From CAWGET01 sp963821715 (lineage in GTDB: Bacteria; Bacteroidota; Ignavibacteria; Ignavibacteriales; Melioribacteraceae), in the NCBI GenBank assembly GCA_963821715.1, contig CAWGET010000002.1:1-64000 (forward strand): DNA of 64,000 nucleotides, read 5' to 3'. The notes under the pieces were generated by a model that was not told the DNA's origin, searched no databases, and was given only the letters and a program-made list of their open reading frames with translations. The stretch's first letter is position 1. Each line of letters begins with the position of its first letter. The position numbers were made by a program, and so were the translations under genes. Shown here piece by piece: positions 32,920 to 42,521 of this stretch.

Positions 32920-34182
32920 TTAATGCGGCATTCCTCGTTTGCGCCTTTCTTCGGCTGTAAGATCGAAAACTTTTCTGAAGAGCCGTTCGTCCACTTCCGA
33001 CATTTTCACGTTTCGCCTCGCCATAACACGCTGCGCAACTTCGATGCTTCTTTCCATATCGTAAGTTGTAAGCGATTCGGATCCGCCCCAACTGAATGAG
33101 GGAATATAGCGGGGAGGAAATCCACCGCCGAAAACATTGGTTGAAACGCCGACTACGGTTCCAGTGTTGAACAAAGTGTTGATCGCGGTTTTAGAATGGT
33201 CGCCCATTGTAAGTCCGACGAATTGGGAGCCACTATCAACCGGGTCGCCGTTAATATAAACTTTTATGCTTCCGTAATTATTTTTCAGATCGCTGTTATT
33301 TGTGCCCGACCCAAGATTAACCCAAGACCCGAGATACGAGTGGCCTAAAAATCCCACGTGCTGTTTATTGGAAAATGAATGGATTATTGAATCTTCAACT
33401 TCGCCGCCGACTTTGCAGACGCGTCCGATGCTGGTATTGGAATAAATTGTGGAGCTCATTTTTATTATTGAATCGTCGCCGACGTAAGCCGGTCCCTCGA
33501 TTGCGGCATTCGGTAAAATTTTTACATTCTTGCCGATGTAAATAGGTCCGTGCGCCGCGTCGAGAACTACGCCGGGTTTAATCTCGGTTCCTTCGTCGAT
33601 AAAAATATTTTCATCAGCGAATAGATGAAAATAATCTTTCTTTTCCACGAGGATTTTATTTTCTACATTTTCCGTTAATCTTTTAAAATCATTAATAATT
33701 TCTTCGCTGTTAAATTTAATTATGTCCCACGGGTAATCGATTACGCGCACTTCAACTTCTTCCTTAAGCAATCCAGCAAAATCTGAAATAGTAAATACAT
33801 CATTCATCGCGCTTTTCATCGTATTTAATTTGTTTCCGCTAATTCTGGCGGCTACAATAGTTTCACCGTGAACGAAAAGTCGATCCGGACCCTTCACAGG
33901 AATTTCTTTACTGAAATCCTCATCAACAATAACTCTTCCGTTTATAAAAAGGCAGCTCTCGCCGGAAAGTTCGTTAACTTTGAAGCCGGGATTTTTTTGT
34001 TTTACATAATCGGCAAGATAGCTTCTGCAATGAAGCGTAATGTCTGCTTTCGGATAGGCGTGAATGATCTTTTCCCTCATCGAAAATATTCCGCAGCGTA
34101 AATCGTAAGTCGGCCTGAAATAAACCAACGGAAGCAGCCGGTTATAATAAATTCCTTCTATAATGCAAATTGATTCTGCCAT
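32920..34182 (-). CDS. GlmU-like sugar nucleotidyltransferase with left-handed beta-helix
   Basis: About 420 residues from the ATG at 34182. The longer frame to 34275 runs into nagB and adds no family sequence. The N-terminal part (1-190) resembles a reduced nucleotidyltransferase domain that starts ICIIEGIYYNRLLPLVYFRPTY rather than with a GxGTR loop, so it may not be catalytic. Residues 200-370 are hexapeptide repeats (IDEGTEIKPGVVLDAA, GPIYIGKNVKILPNAAI) forming a left-handed beta-helix, ending in SWGG and a helical tail. Such GlmU-like proteins are widespread in Bacteroidota next to amino-sugar genes. The 14-bp gap to nagB supports a role in hexosamine metabolism. Confidence 0.82.
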   Translation of the reverse strand: MAESICIIEGIYYNRLLPLVYFRPTYDLRCGIFSMREKIIHAYPKADITLHCRSYLADYVKQKNPGFKVNELSGESCLFINGRVIVDEDFSKEIPVKGPDRLFVHGETIVAARISGNKLNTMKSAMNDVFTISDFAGLLKEEVEVRVIDYPWDIIKFNSEEIINDFKRLTENVENKILVEKKDYFHLFADENIFIDEGTEIKPGVVLDAAHGPIYIGKNVKILPNAAIEGPAYVGDDSIIKMSSTIYSNTSIGRVCKVGGEVEDSIIHSFSNKQHVGFLGHSYLGSWVNLGSGTNNSDLKNNYGSIKVYINGDPVDSGSQFVGLTMGDHSKTAINTLFNTGTVVGVSTNVFGGGFPPRYIPSFSWGGSESLTTYDMERSIEVAQRVMARRNVKMSEVDERLFRKVFDLTAEERRKRGMPH

Positions 34183-34195
34183 AATTTTTCCAGAT

Positions 34196-34966
34196 CTATT
34201 TGAAGAAAAAAGGTTCCCATTTGTCTTCGTAAAGTCCCTCAAGTTTAGAAGACGCGTCTTTATCCAATAAAACAAAAGCGCTTCTGTGCATTTGTATTAT
34301 TGACGCCGGACTGCTTGCAGAAATAGGACCTTCGACCGCGTCTTTTATTGCCTCCGCTTTATTCGATTTATTTGCGAGAAGCAGAACTTCTTTAGCATCC
34401 ATTATTGTTCCTATTCCCATCGTTATCGCGTACTTAGGAACCTGGTCTAATTTATTATCGAAGAATCGTGCGTTATCTTCACGAGTTTCAGATGTTAAAG
34501 TTTTTATTCGTGTTCTTGATCCGAGGGAAGAACCCGGTTCGTTAAAGGCAATATGACCGTTTGCGCCGATACCCAAAACCTGAATATCGATTCCGCCCAA
34601 TTCATCGATTCTTTTTTCATACCAATCGCAGAAGGCGTTTATGTCCTTTGCCATTCCTTGCGGAATGTGAATGAACCTTTCATCTATATTTATATGTTTG
34701 AAAAAATTTTCGCGCATAAAATAATGGTAGCTCTCTTCGTGAGAAGGAGGAAGACCGATATACTCGTCTAAATTAAAAGTAGTAACTTTAGAAAAATCCA
34801 ATCCTTCTTCTTTATGCATCCTAATCAATTCTTTGTAAAGTCCAAGCGGAGTGCTTCCGGTAGCGAGACCGAGAACAAGATTTGGTTTTCTCCTTATTCT
34901 GTCGGCAATAATTTTCGCGGCTTCCTTACTCATTTCATCGTAATTTTCTTTAATAATTACTAGCAT
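34196..34966 (-). CDS. nagB: Glucosamine-6-phosphate deaminase
   Basis: A 256-residue enzyme converting glucosamine-6-phosphate to fructose-6-phosphate and ammonia. LGLATGSTPLGLYKEL binds the phosphate, TTFNLDEYIGL carries the catalytic Asp, and LGIGANGHIAFNEPGSSL is the family signature. The C-terminal allosteric extension seen in E. coli NagB appears short. A GAGGTG site precedes the ATG. NagA is encoded 3.2 kb away on the other strand, so the two steps of GlcNAc-6-P use are both present. Confidence 0.93.
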   Translation of the reverse strand: MLVIIKENYDEMSKEAAKIIADRIRRKPNLVLGLATGSTPLGLYKELIRMHKEEGLDFSKVTTFNLDEYIGLPPSHEESYHYFMRENFFKHINIDERFIHIPQGMAKDINAFCDWYEKRIDELGGIDIQVLGIGANGHIAFNEPGSSLGSRTRIKTLTSETREDNARFFDNKLDQVPKYAITMGIGTIMDAKEVLLLANKSNKAEAIKDAVEGPISASSPASIIQMHRSAFVLLDKDASSKLEGLYEDKWEPFFFK

Positions 34967-35168
34967 TTTACACCTCGTGAAAAGTTAAATTTATATTTTT
35001 TGCGAAAAAGAAAATGCATTATTCAGTAAGACTGCAATATGTGGATTATTTGTTTGTTATTCCAAGATTGATTTAATATTTTTCGACTTCTTCTAATTAG
35101 GAATCAAATTTCGTTATGTATAATACTTAATTTTGATTTTGTTTTCAAAGTAAATCTACGGAGGACAA

Positions 35169-36671
35169 ATGTTTAGGGGTCACCCGCGCGGACTATACGT
35201 CCTGTTTTTTACAGAAATGTGGGAACGTTTCGGTTTCTACACAATGCTTTCAGTGTTTGTTTATTACCTTGGCGAAAATTTTGGTTGGGACGCAGCCACC
35301 GTAACTAATATTTACGGTATTTTTCTCGCCGCAGTATATTTTACTCCGATTGCCGGAGGTTGGATAGCCGATAATGTTTTAGGATACGGCAAAACAATTA
35401 TTCTGGGTGCAATTACTATGGGAATCGGATACGGACTTTTGGCTATTCCTACCAGTTTCTCTTCCACGGTATACATCGCCCTTGCAGTTGTTGCAGTGGG
35501 AAATGGCTTATTCAAAGCTAATATTTCCGTTCTTGTTGGAAATTTGTATTCCCATTCAGAAGGTTCTTTAAAGGATGCAGGTTATAATATCTTTTATATG
35601 GGAATAAATATCGGCGCATTTTACGCTCCTATAGCCGCTGCCGGTGTAAGAAAATATTTTATGAATAATTTTGATCTTACGTTAGCGCAGGGATACAATG
35701 CCGCTTTCGGGGCTGCCGCCGTGGGAATGATTGTATCGTTAATAATTTTTGTGCTATTTAGAAAATTCTATGCTGACGCTGATTATCAGTCGAAAGATAC
35801 AGAGAATACTGAGAAAGACGCTCCGATTTCCAAAGAGCAGGAGAAAGAAAGAATTACGGCACTGCTAATAATTTTTGCGATTGTTATTTTCTTCTGGATG
35901 GCATTCCATCAGAACGGCGCTGCGTTATCGTTATTTGCCAGAGATTATACTTTCAATTCGGTTAGCAATTTTACATATCTATTTTTTGATGTTCTCGCTC
36001 TTCATGGAATTCTCGCTTTGATGCTTGGTGGAGGAGTTGCGCTATCAAGAGGTTCAAGCGGAAGAACAAGAGGTATCGGAGCTTTGTTTGCAGTTATAGG
36101 ATTGGCTATCATCATAATTAAATTGAATACTCTTGAAGGAAGCAACCCTATAGCTCCGGAACAGTTCCAATCTTTTAATCCAATGTTTATTGTATTATTA
36201 ACACCGATAATTGTGGGCTATTTTGCCTGGCTAAATAAAAGAGGGAAAGAACCTTCTTCTCCCGCAAAAATCGGAATTGGTATGGTTATTACCGGTGCCG
36301 CTTATATGATTATGATTTTGGCGGCAATTGGTTTACCCGCGGTATATACATTAAACGGCGGTGGATCTCCCGAAACGGTTTCTCCGTTCTGGCTTCTCGG
36401 TACATACTTTACATTAACTATTGCCGAATTACATCTTAGTCCCATGGGATTATCGTTTGTATCCAAAGTTGCTCCGGCAAAAATGAAAGGATTAATGATG
36501 GGAGGCTGGTTCGGTGCAACAGCGGTTGGAAATTATTTATCGGGTTTTGTCGGCAGGTTCTACCAAAACTGGGAACTGTGGCAGTTCTTCCTGCTGTTAG
36601 TAGCTACTTCAATGATGGCAGCTTTTCTGGTTCTCATCTTCCTGAAGAAATTAAAACATGCAACAAGATAA
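35169..36671 (+). CDS. POT-family proton-dependent oligopeptide transporter
   Basis: A 500-residue major-facilitator protein importing di- and tripeptides with protons. The first helix carries TEMWERFGFY, the ExxERFxY proton-coupling motif of the family. PIAGGWIADNVLGYGKTI is the loop 2-3 motif and GAFYAPIAAAGVRKYF lies in helix 5. About 12-14 helices are evident. The strong GGAGG site fits good expression. A terminator follows 12 bp after the stop, so it is monocistronic. Confidence 0.92.
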   Translation: MFRGHPRGLYVLFFTEMWERFGFYTMLSVFVYYLGENFGWDAATVTNIYGIFLAAVYFTPIAGGWIADNVLGYGKTIILGAITMGIGYGLLAIPTSFSSTVYIALAVVAVGNGLFKANISVLVGNLYSHSEGSLKDAGYNIFYMGINIGAFYAPIAAAGVRKYFMNNFDLTLAQGYNAAFGAAAVGMIVSLIIFVLFRKFYADADYQSKDTENTEKDAPISKEQEKERITALLIIFAIVIFFWMAFHQNGAALSLFARDYTFNSVSNFTYLFFDVLALHGILALMLGGGVALSRGSSGRTRGIGALFAVIGLAIIIIKLNTLEGSNPIAPEQFQSFNPMFIVLLTPIIVGYFAWLNKRGKEPSSPAKIGIGMVITGAAYMIMILAAIGLPAVYTLNGGGSPETVSPFWLLGTYFTLTIAELHLSPMGLSFVSKVAPAKMKGLMMGGWFGATAVGNYLSGFVGRFYQNWELWQFFLLLVATSMMAAFLVLIFLKKLKHATR

Positions 36672-36682
36672 ATTATTTATAT

Positions 36683-36709
36683 AGCCCGCTTTTCAGCGGG
36701 CTTTTTTTT
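36683..36709 (+). terminator. Rho-independent terminator after the POT transporter
   Basis: AGCCCGCT and AGCGGGCT form an 8-bp stem with a 4-nt loop, followed by eight T residues. Confidence 0.93.
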
Positions 36710-36759
36710 GATTAATTTATTACTTTTGTAGATTATTTCCCATTTGAAATTAAGAGTAT

Positions 36760-37494
36760 ATGAAATTAAAGAAAAAAGCCATTGTCGGGATACTAAGTTT
36801 CCTGGCTTTATTTATTCTGCTGGTAGTGTTTGCTAACTCGCTTATTTTACCGGCTTACGTTGATCAACCGAAAATTGAAGTTCCGGACGTAATGGGGATG
36901 GAAAAATCGGGTGCTGTAAAAATTCTTGAAAATCACGATCTTAAACCTATTGAAGAGGGTACAAGATATGATGAGAAGTATCCTAAAGATCATGTATTGT
37001 TTCAGAAACCGGAAGCCGGCTCTACTGTTAAAAAAGGGAGAAGAATATATCTCTATATAAGTGGGGGAGATCCGCTTATTAAAATGCCGCCTTTGGTAGG
37101 AAAAACTATAAGGGACGCGAGAGTAACCGTAGGAAGACTTGGTTTTAAAATCGGAAGCATTGAAGAAGTGAGGTCGGAGTTTGCACCGAACACAGTTGTG
37201 GAACAGGAAATTAAGGAAGGTGAAACACTATCAAGAGGATCGGCGATAAACTTAAAAGTAAGCATAGGTCCGGAATTAGGAATGCTTCGAGTTCCCAACT
37301 TATTAGGTAAATCTTTGAAAGAATCCGAAGAACTTTTAAGGGGAGCTTCGCTTCGCTTGGGGAAACAAACATATCAACCGAGTTTAAATCTTCTCCCAAA
37401 TACTATTATTGATCAATATCCCGGAGCTGAAAAATTAGTTAATGTCGGTGACAGCGTCGATGTAGTTATTACAAAAAGTGTATCATCAAAATAA
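36760..37494 (+). CDS. PASTA-domain membrane protein
   Basis: A 244-residue protein with one N-terminal membrane helix (8-30) and three PASTA repeats: VPDVMGMEKSGAVKILE (about 42-105), MPPLVGKTIRDARVT (about 109-175) and VPNLLGKSLKESEELL (about 178-240). PASTA domains bind peptidoglycan fragments or division proteins. In Gram-positives they sit on Ser/Thr kinases or PBPs, whereas here there is no enzymatic domain. Such free PASTA proteins next to rpe are common in Bacteroidota-like genomes. The exterior domain probably attaches to cell wall synthesis sites. Confidence 0.88.
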   Translation: MKLKKKAIVGILSFLALFILLVVFANSLILPAYVDQPKIEVPDVMGMEKSGAVKILENHDLKPIEEGTRYDEKYPKDHVLFQKPEAGSTVKKGRRIYLYISGGDPLIKMPPLVGKTIRDARVTVGRLGFKIGSIEEVRSEFAPNTVVEQEIKEGETLSRGSAINLKVSIGPELGMLRVPNLLGKSLKESEELLRGASLRLGKQTYQPSLNLLPNTIIDQYPGAEKLVNVGDSVDVVITKSVSSK

Positions 37495-37500
37495 TTTATT

Positions 37501-38175
37501 ATGAAAATTTTAGCACCTTCAATTTTAGCAGCCGATTTCAGTAATCTATCTCAACAGATTCGTTACGTGGAAATGGGCGGAGCCGACTGGATACATTGTG
37601 ATATTATGGACGGAAGATTTGTCCCGAATATCTCATTCGGTCCGGGAATGGTAAAAACGGTAAAAAAAATTACAAAGCTTCCGGTTGATGTTCATCTTAT
37701 GATTAAGGAACCGGAAAATTATATAGAGGATTTTATAAAAGCCGGCGCGGATTATATAACCGTCCATCAGGAAGAGGTTGTTCACCTTCACAGAGTAGTT
37801 GAGATGATCAAATCTCTCGGCGCTAAAGCAAGTGTTACAATCAATCCGGCAACACCTATTTCTACATTGGATGAAATTTTGAAATACGTTGATATGATTT
37901 TGCTGATGTCGGTAAATCCCGGATTTGGAGGCCAGGAATTTATAGAATCAAGTTTGAGAAAAATAAAAGATCTTTATGAAATAAGAAAAATGCTCGGACA
38001 AAAATTTCTTATAGAAGTTGACGGCGGCATAGATTCGACAAATATCGAAAAAATATCTAAAGCCGGATGTGATGTTTTTGTTGTCGGGTCATCTATTTTT
38101 AAGAAGGATAATATATCAGCGGCAACAGTAGAATTGCATAATATAATTAACAAGAATGAAATAAAAACAGTATAA
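37501..38175 (+). CDS. rpe: Ribulose-phosphate 3-epimerase
   Basis: A 224-residue TIM barrel interconverting ribulose-5-phosphate and xylulose-5-phosphate in the pentose phosphate pathway. Signature strands are APSILAADFSNL, IHCDIMDGRFVPNI (metal His and Asp), PVDVHLMI, MSVNPGFGGQ and EVDGGI with the catalytic Asp. It starts 6 bp after the PASTA gene and is followed 9 bp later by nagA. Confidence 0.95.
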   Translation: MKILAPSILAADFSNLSQQIRYVEMGGADWIHCDIMDGRFVPNISFGPGMVKTVKKITKLPVDVHLMIKEPENYIEDFIKAGADYITVHQEEVVHLHRVVEMIKSLGAKASVTINPATPISTLDEILKYVDMILLMSVNPGFGGQEFIESSLRKIKDLYEIRKMLGQKFLIEVDGGIDSTNIEKISKAGCDVFVVGSSIFKKDNISAATVELHNIINKNEIKTV

Positions 38176-38184
38176 AGGTTTAAG

Positions 38185-39348
38185 ATGAGCATAGTTTTAA
38201 TGGGGGGAACCATAATAACCCCGTTCAGAGTTGTAAAAGATGGCGCTGTTGTAATAGCAAACGGAACTATATACGAAGTAGGATCAAGTTCCGAAGCAGA
38301 GATTCCGGAGGGCGCAGAAGTAATTGATGTAAGCGGTAAAATAATAACACCGGGGTTCGTGGATCTTCTTGTTCACGGCGGTGCCGGCGGATACGGATTT
38401 TCGGATGAGAATGAAGGAAGTATTGAAAAAATTAGTAAATACTTTATTGAAAATGGCTCCACTACTGTACTTGGAAGCTTACATGCAAAACCGAAAGATC
38501 GTGTTATAAGCGATATCAAAAGATTAACAGCTTACATTAAAGGAAATCCGGATTCGAATATTAAAGGGATACACATGGAAGGTCCTTATTTAAATCCTGA
38601 GTTAAAAGGTGCGATGAATGAGGATTATCTTTGGAAACCGACCGTGGAATCTTTTCTCGAAATGTGGGAAGCGTCAGAGGGGACAATTAAATTAATGACG
38701 ATTGCTCCGGAACTTCCCGGCGCTCTCGACGTAATTCGTGAAGCGTCGTTCAGAGGCGTTGTATGTTCTATTGGTCATTCAACAGCCAGCTATGAAGATA
38801 TAGACGCTGCCATAGACCATGGTGCTGCGCACGTAACACATATGTTCAATGCGATGAACGGAATGCATCACAGAAAACCGAGCGTTGTTACGGCGGCTTT
38901 ACTGCGTGATGAATTAAAAATAGAATTGATTGCCGATACTTATCACGTTCATCCTTCCGTTATGGAACTGCTGCTAAAAACAAAAACGCCCAAAGGAATA
39001 ATTTTAATTACAGATTCTATCCGCGTGGGCGGATTGCATGAAGGGGAGGAATCCCAATTTTCCGATCAGAAAGTCGTTGTGAAAGGGAATAAAGCTGTAA
39101 TGGAAGATGGAACTATCGCAGGTTCAACATTAACTCTCAACATTGCCATTAAAAATATTGTTGAAACAACAGGCGCCAAACTTACAGACGCAGTTAGGAT
39201 GGCTTCATTGAACGGAGCTAAAGTTCTAGGTATAAACAAAGGAATTTTGGCTAGCGGCAAACCGGCTGATATAGTTGTGATGGACAAAGAGTTTAATGTT
39301 GAAATGACGATTATGAAAGGTAAAATTAGATATCAGAAAAGGATATAG
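38185..39348 (+). CDS. nagA: N-acetylglucosamine-6-phosphate deacetylase
   Basis: A 387-residue amidohydrolase producing glucosamine-6-phosphate and acetate from GlcNAc-6-P. The barrel starts with PGFVDLLVHGGAGGYGF. The metal Glu is in IHMEGPYLNPELKGA, metal histidines are in SIGHSTASYED and HVTHMFNAMNGMHHR, and the catalytic Asp is in LITDSIRVGG. The first metal motif is a single His, not HxH, as is usual for NagA. With nagB nearby it completes amino-sugar catabolism or cell-wall recycling. A terminator follows. Confidence 0.93.
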   Translation: MSIVLMGGTIITPFRVVKDGAVVIANGTIYEVGSSSEAEIPEGAEVIDVSGKIITPGFVDLLVHGGAGGYGFSDENEGSIEKISKYFIENGSTTVLGSLHAKPKDRVISDIKRLTAYIKGNPDSNIKGIHMEGPYLNPELKGAMNEDYLWKPTVESFLEMWEASEGTIKLMTIAPELPGALDVIREASFRGVVCSIGHSTASYEDIDAAIDHGAAHVTHMFNAMNGMHHRKPSVVTAALLRDELKIELIADTYHVHPSVMELLLKTKTPKGIILITDSIRVGGLHEGEESQFSDQKVVVKGNKAVMEDGTIAGSTLTLNIAIKNIVETTGAKLTDAVRMASLNGAKVLGINKGILASGKPADIVVMDKEFNVEMTIMKGKIRYQKRI

Positions 39349-39372
39349 TTAAAAATACTTTTTGGAATTTTT

Positions 39373-39402
39373 AAAAGACGGGTTTTTACCCGTCTTTTTT
39401 TT
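39373..39402 (+). terminator. Rho-independent terminator after nagA
   Basis: AAAAGACGGGT pairs with ACCCGTCTTTT (11 bp) around a TTTT loop, followed by a T run. It ends the PASTA-rpe-nagA transcript. Confidence 0.93.
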
Positions 39403-39613
39403 AGGTACAAATGCTCGCAGCTGATGAATTTAGACAAGAGTAAAATTCTCAGCAGTCAACAGTAGAATTTTTTATATCGACAGGATTAATCTTTTTTATA
39501 ATTTCAGACCTTTTGAACTCTGCGGATGATAATTTTTCAAAATTTAATTAGATTTATTTATTCTGAACTGCTCAACCGATAGGAATAAATTTTTTTTTAA
39601 CGTAAATTATTTA

Positions 39614-40786
39614 TTGAATATTTTTAACTCCACCGGGGAGATTTTGGTCGGGCACCTGTTAAATAATCCGAATTATTATATTAAAAAAAGATTGGCCGCA
39701 AAATATAACGCCCGTTTCGACCGCATTAACGAATTTAATTACTTTTTTGAATTCCGAAAAACAGGCGGCTCGATAAACAGATATTTTAATAAGGAAGATA
39801 GGGGAGATATTTTTTTTTCGGAAGAAAGATCTTCTTTACTAGCAGCGGAATATTCTATCGATGGATTAAGAAAAAAAGCATTGTTTCTTGATCATGAATT
39901 TGAAAATGTTGGTTCATTAGTACTTGAAAGATATATTAAATACCTTTCATCTAATACATCAGATAGAAAGGGAAAAGTTCCGTTTTTAGTGATGGGAATT
40001 ATTAATGTAACCCCGGATTCATTCTCCGACGGCGGTAAATATTTCGAGAGCGATAAAGCTGTCGATCACGCGTTAAAACTTCTGAAAGAAGGAGCAGATA
40101 TTATTGATATCGGAGGAGAATCTTCGCGGCCCGGTGCAGTTCCTGTTTCGGAAAAATCGGAGCTTGAACGTGTAATCCCGGTAATAGAAAAAATTAAAGG
40201 AAAAAACCAAAGCGCAAAAATTTCTATCGATACTACAAAATCGAATGTGGCACGAAAAGCTGTTGAAGCCGGCGCGGAAATTATTAATGATATAAGCGGC
40301 GGCATTTTTGATCCCGAAATGATCTCGGTTGCAGCAGCAAAGAAAGTACCGTTGGTAATAATGCATATAAAAGGTGAACCAGAAACAATGCAGAAATCTC
40401 CTTTTTACGAAGACGTTGTTTCTGAAATATATGATTATTTTTGGGAGCGGATAGAAACCGTTAACAACGCAGGACTACGGAATTTAATAATTGATCCCGG
40501 AATCGGATTCGGAAAAAGGGTGAAGGATAATTTTGAGATATTAAACAGGCTCGATGAATTCCGGGGATTAGGATTTCCGATTCTTGCCGGATTATCTCGT
40601 AAATCTTTTATCGGAAAATCATTAAATTTAGATGTGGAAAAAAGAGACAATGCTACATTATGCGCCGAAGTTTATGCGGCGATGAATGGAGCTGACATAA
40701 TTAGAACTCACAATGTTAAAAACGCAGTTGAAGCAAAACAGATTATTTCACTTATAGAAAATCCGGAAGCGGCGGAAAATGTTTGA
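39614..40786 (+). CDS. folP: Dihydropteroate synthase with long N-terminal extension
   Basis: Joins p-aminobenzoate to the pterin pyrophosphate in folate synthesis. The catalytic TIM barrel covers about residues 120-385: MGIINVTPDSFSDGG, DIGGESSRPGA, IDTTKSNVA, NDISGG, IIDPGIGFGKR and GLSRKSFIG. About 120 residues precede it that are not part of the classic enzyme. The frame has no ATG before the barrel, starts most plausibly at TTG 39614 and stays open to 39548. The ATG inside LVMGIINVTP would remove part of the first strand, so the extension is probably real. It overlaps cdaA by 8 bp, an arrangement common in Bacteroidota. Confidence 0.88.
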   Translation: MNIFNSTGEILVGHLLNNPNYYIKKRLAAKYNARFDRINEFNYFFEFRKTGGSINRYFNKEDRGDIFFSEERSSLLAAEYSIDGLRKKALFLDHEFENVGSLVLERYIKYLSSNTSDRKGKVPFLVMGIINVTPDSFSDGGKYFESDKAVDHALKLLKEGADIIDIGGESSRPGAVPVSEKSELERVIPVIEKIKGKNQSAKISIDTTKSNVARKAVEAGAEIINDISGGIFDPEMISVAAAKKVPLVIMHIKGEPETMQKSPFYEDVVSEIYDYFWERIETVNNAGLRNLIIDPGIGFGKRVKDNFEILNRLDEFRGLGFPILAGLSRKSFIGKSLNLDVEKRDNATLCAEVYAAMNGADIIRTHNVKNAVEAKQIISLIENPEAAENV

Positions 40787-41597
40787 AATATTTAAAATCG
40801 GTTTTTTATCTTTTACATTTCTCGATTTTGTCGATATCGCGTTAGTAACATTTATTATCTATAAACTTTATACTATAATCCGCGGCACAATTGCTTCCCA
40901 AATATTTATCGGATTAATAATCGTCCTTCTTTTATCATTCATCGCACAGGCGGCAGATTTTAAGGCTCTAGGATGGCTGCTGCAACTGATTTCAGACATA
41001 TGGGTTATTGCCTTCATAATTCTTTTCCAGCCGGAGATCAGACGACTGTTAGTCCTTCTGGGGCGCAATCCGCTCGTTCGTGTATTCTTAAAAGATAATC
41101 AGAATAACGTTGCGGATATCCTAACCGACGCAGCATTTGAAATGGCACAAATGCAGCATGGCGCGCTGATCGTGATTACAAGATCGACCGGGCTTAAGGG
41201 AGTAGTAGAAACCGGAGAAGAACTGGGCGCAAAAATTAACAAGAATCTACTTCGTTCAATTTTCTTTCCACGATCTCCTATGCATGACGGAGCGGTTGTG
41301 GTAAAGAATAATACAATTGAGGCGGCAAGATGTACTTTACCGTTATCTCAAACATTATCAGTGGACGGCGTAAGCCTGGGAATGCGTCACAGAGCCGGAC
41401 TCGGAATTACAGAGCAAGCCGATGTTATAAGTCTGATTGTTTCTGAGGAGACCGGAGGAATCTCTATTGCCGAAGAAGGAAAACTCTATAGGGGATTATC
41501 AAGGGATTCGCTAAAAAAACTCCTTTCTTCTAAACTTCAGGTAACCCAGGAAAAAGGATGGAAAAATATTTTCGATTATTTTAATAAGCCTAAATAA
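40779..41597 (+). CDS. cdaA: Diadenylate cyclase
   Basis: A 272-residue membrane enzyme making cyclic di-AMP from two ATP. Three hydrophobic helices (about 10-85) precede the DAC domain (100-265), with ITRSTGLKG, the catalytic PMHDGAVVV (DGA motif) and GMRHRAGLGI (RHR motif). The SEETGGIS segment is also conserved. Gene overlap with folP suggests cotranscription. Cyclic di-AMP controls wall and potassium balance in other bacteria; receptors are not encoded here. Confidence 0.94.
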   Translation: MFEIFKIGFLSFTFLDFVDIALVTFIIYKLYTIIRGTIASQIFIGLIIVLLLSFIAQAADFKALGWLLQLISDIWVIAFIILFQPEIRRLLVLLGRNPLVRVFLKDNQNNVADILTDAAFEMAQMQHGALIVITRSTGLKGVVETGEELGAKINKNLLRSIFFPRSPMHDGAVVVKNNTIEAARCTLPLSQTLSVDGVSLGMRHRAGLGITEQADVISLIVSEETGGISIAEEGKLYRGLSRDSLKKLLSSKLQVTQEKGWKNIFDYFNKPK

Positions 41598-41774
41598 ACT
41601 GGAAAATAATTTATTTTAATAGGGAAACATTTAAATATCATTTATCCTAAATTAGTTTCATTCTGCACATTTTAATACTTTTTTATTTATTCACAACTTC
41701 TTCAGCCGATTACTTCTTCATTTTTATCAAAAATTTAATATTTTATTCTTTGATGTTAAATTAGAGAGGGTACT

Positions 41775-42452
41775 ATGAAACTTAAATTTTTAGGTCATTC
41801 TTCATTTTTAATTACAACAGAAAATGGTAAAAAAGTTTTGATCGATCCTTTTTTGGATGATAATCCCAAAGCTCCGGTAAAGTCTAAAGACGTTGATCCC
41901 GATTACATCATTCTAACTCACGCACACGGTGATCATATCGGAGACGCTTTTAAAATTGCCGAAAGGGTGAAGCCTACCTTCATAGCGGTTAACGAGCTTG
42001 CTAATTATTGTGCGGGAAAGGGTTATGATGCTCATAATATGCATATCGGCGGAAGCCACAAATTTGATTTTGGAGTTGTAAAGTTTACAATCGCTCATCA
42101 TGGATCGATGACACCGGATGGGCAATATGCAGGGGAACCGGCGGGAGTTCTTATCACTGCTGATGGAAAGACAATTTATCATACCGGAGATACCGGTTTG
42201 TTTTATGATATGAAATTGATCGGCGAAATGAATCCGGTTGATTATATGCTGCTGCCAATCGGCGATAATTTTACTATGGGAATAAGAGATGCAGTTAAAG
42301 CAGTGGAATTTGTGAATCCGAAAATAGCTGTGCCAATGCATTATGATACATTTCCCGTAATCGAAACTGATCCGAAAGTTTTTAAAACTAAGGTTGAAGA
42401 ATTAGGACATGAATGCCGTTTGCTCGATTACGGTGAAGAAATCGAATTATAA
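41775..42452 (+). CDS. Metal-dependent hydrolase, MBL fold, UPF0173 type
   Basis: A 225-residue metallo-beta-lactamase-fold hydrolase. The THAHGDHIGD motif binds two metals, with further ligands in IAHHGS, HTGDTGLF and PMHYDTFP. The start MKLKFLGHSSFLI is typical of the UPF0173/YtkL group. Substrate unknown. It stands alone between cdaA and parA. Confidence 0.9.
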   Translation: MKLKFLGHSSFLITTENGKKVLIDPFLDDNPKAPVKSKDVDPDYIILTHAHGDHIGDAFKIAERVKPTFIAVNELANYCAGKGYDAHNMHIGGSHKFDFGVVKFTIAHHGSMTPDGQYAGEPAGVLITADGKTIYHTGDTGLFYDMKLIGEMNPVDYMLLPIGDNFTMGIRDAVKAVEFVNPKIAVPMHYDTFPVIETDPKVFKTKVEELGHECRLLDYGEEIEL

Positions 42453-42521
42453 AAAATAACTTAATTTCTCTATTATTTTTTATATTTTTGTGGGAATTTA
42501 ATCTTACTAAATGATGGTTTA

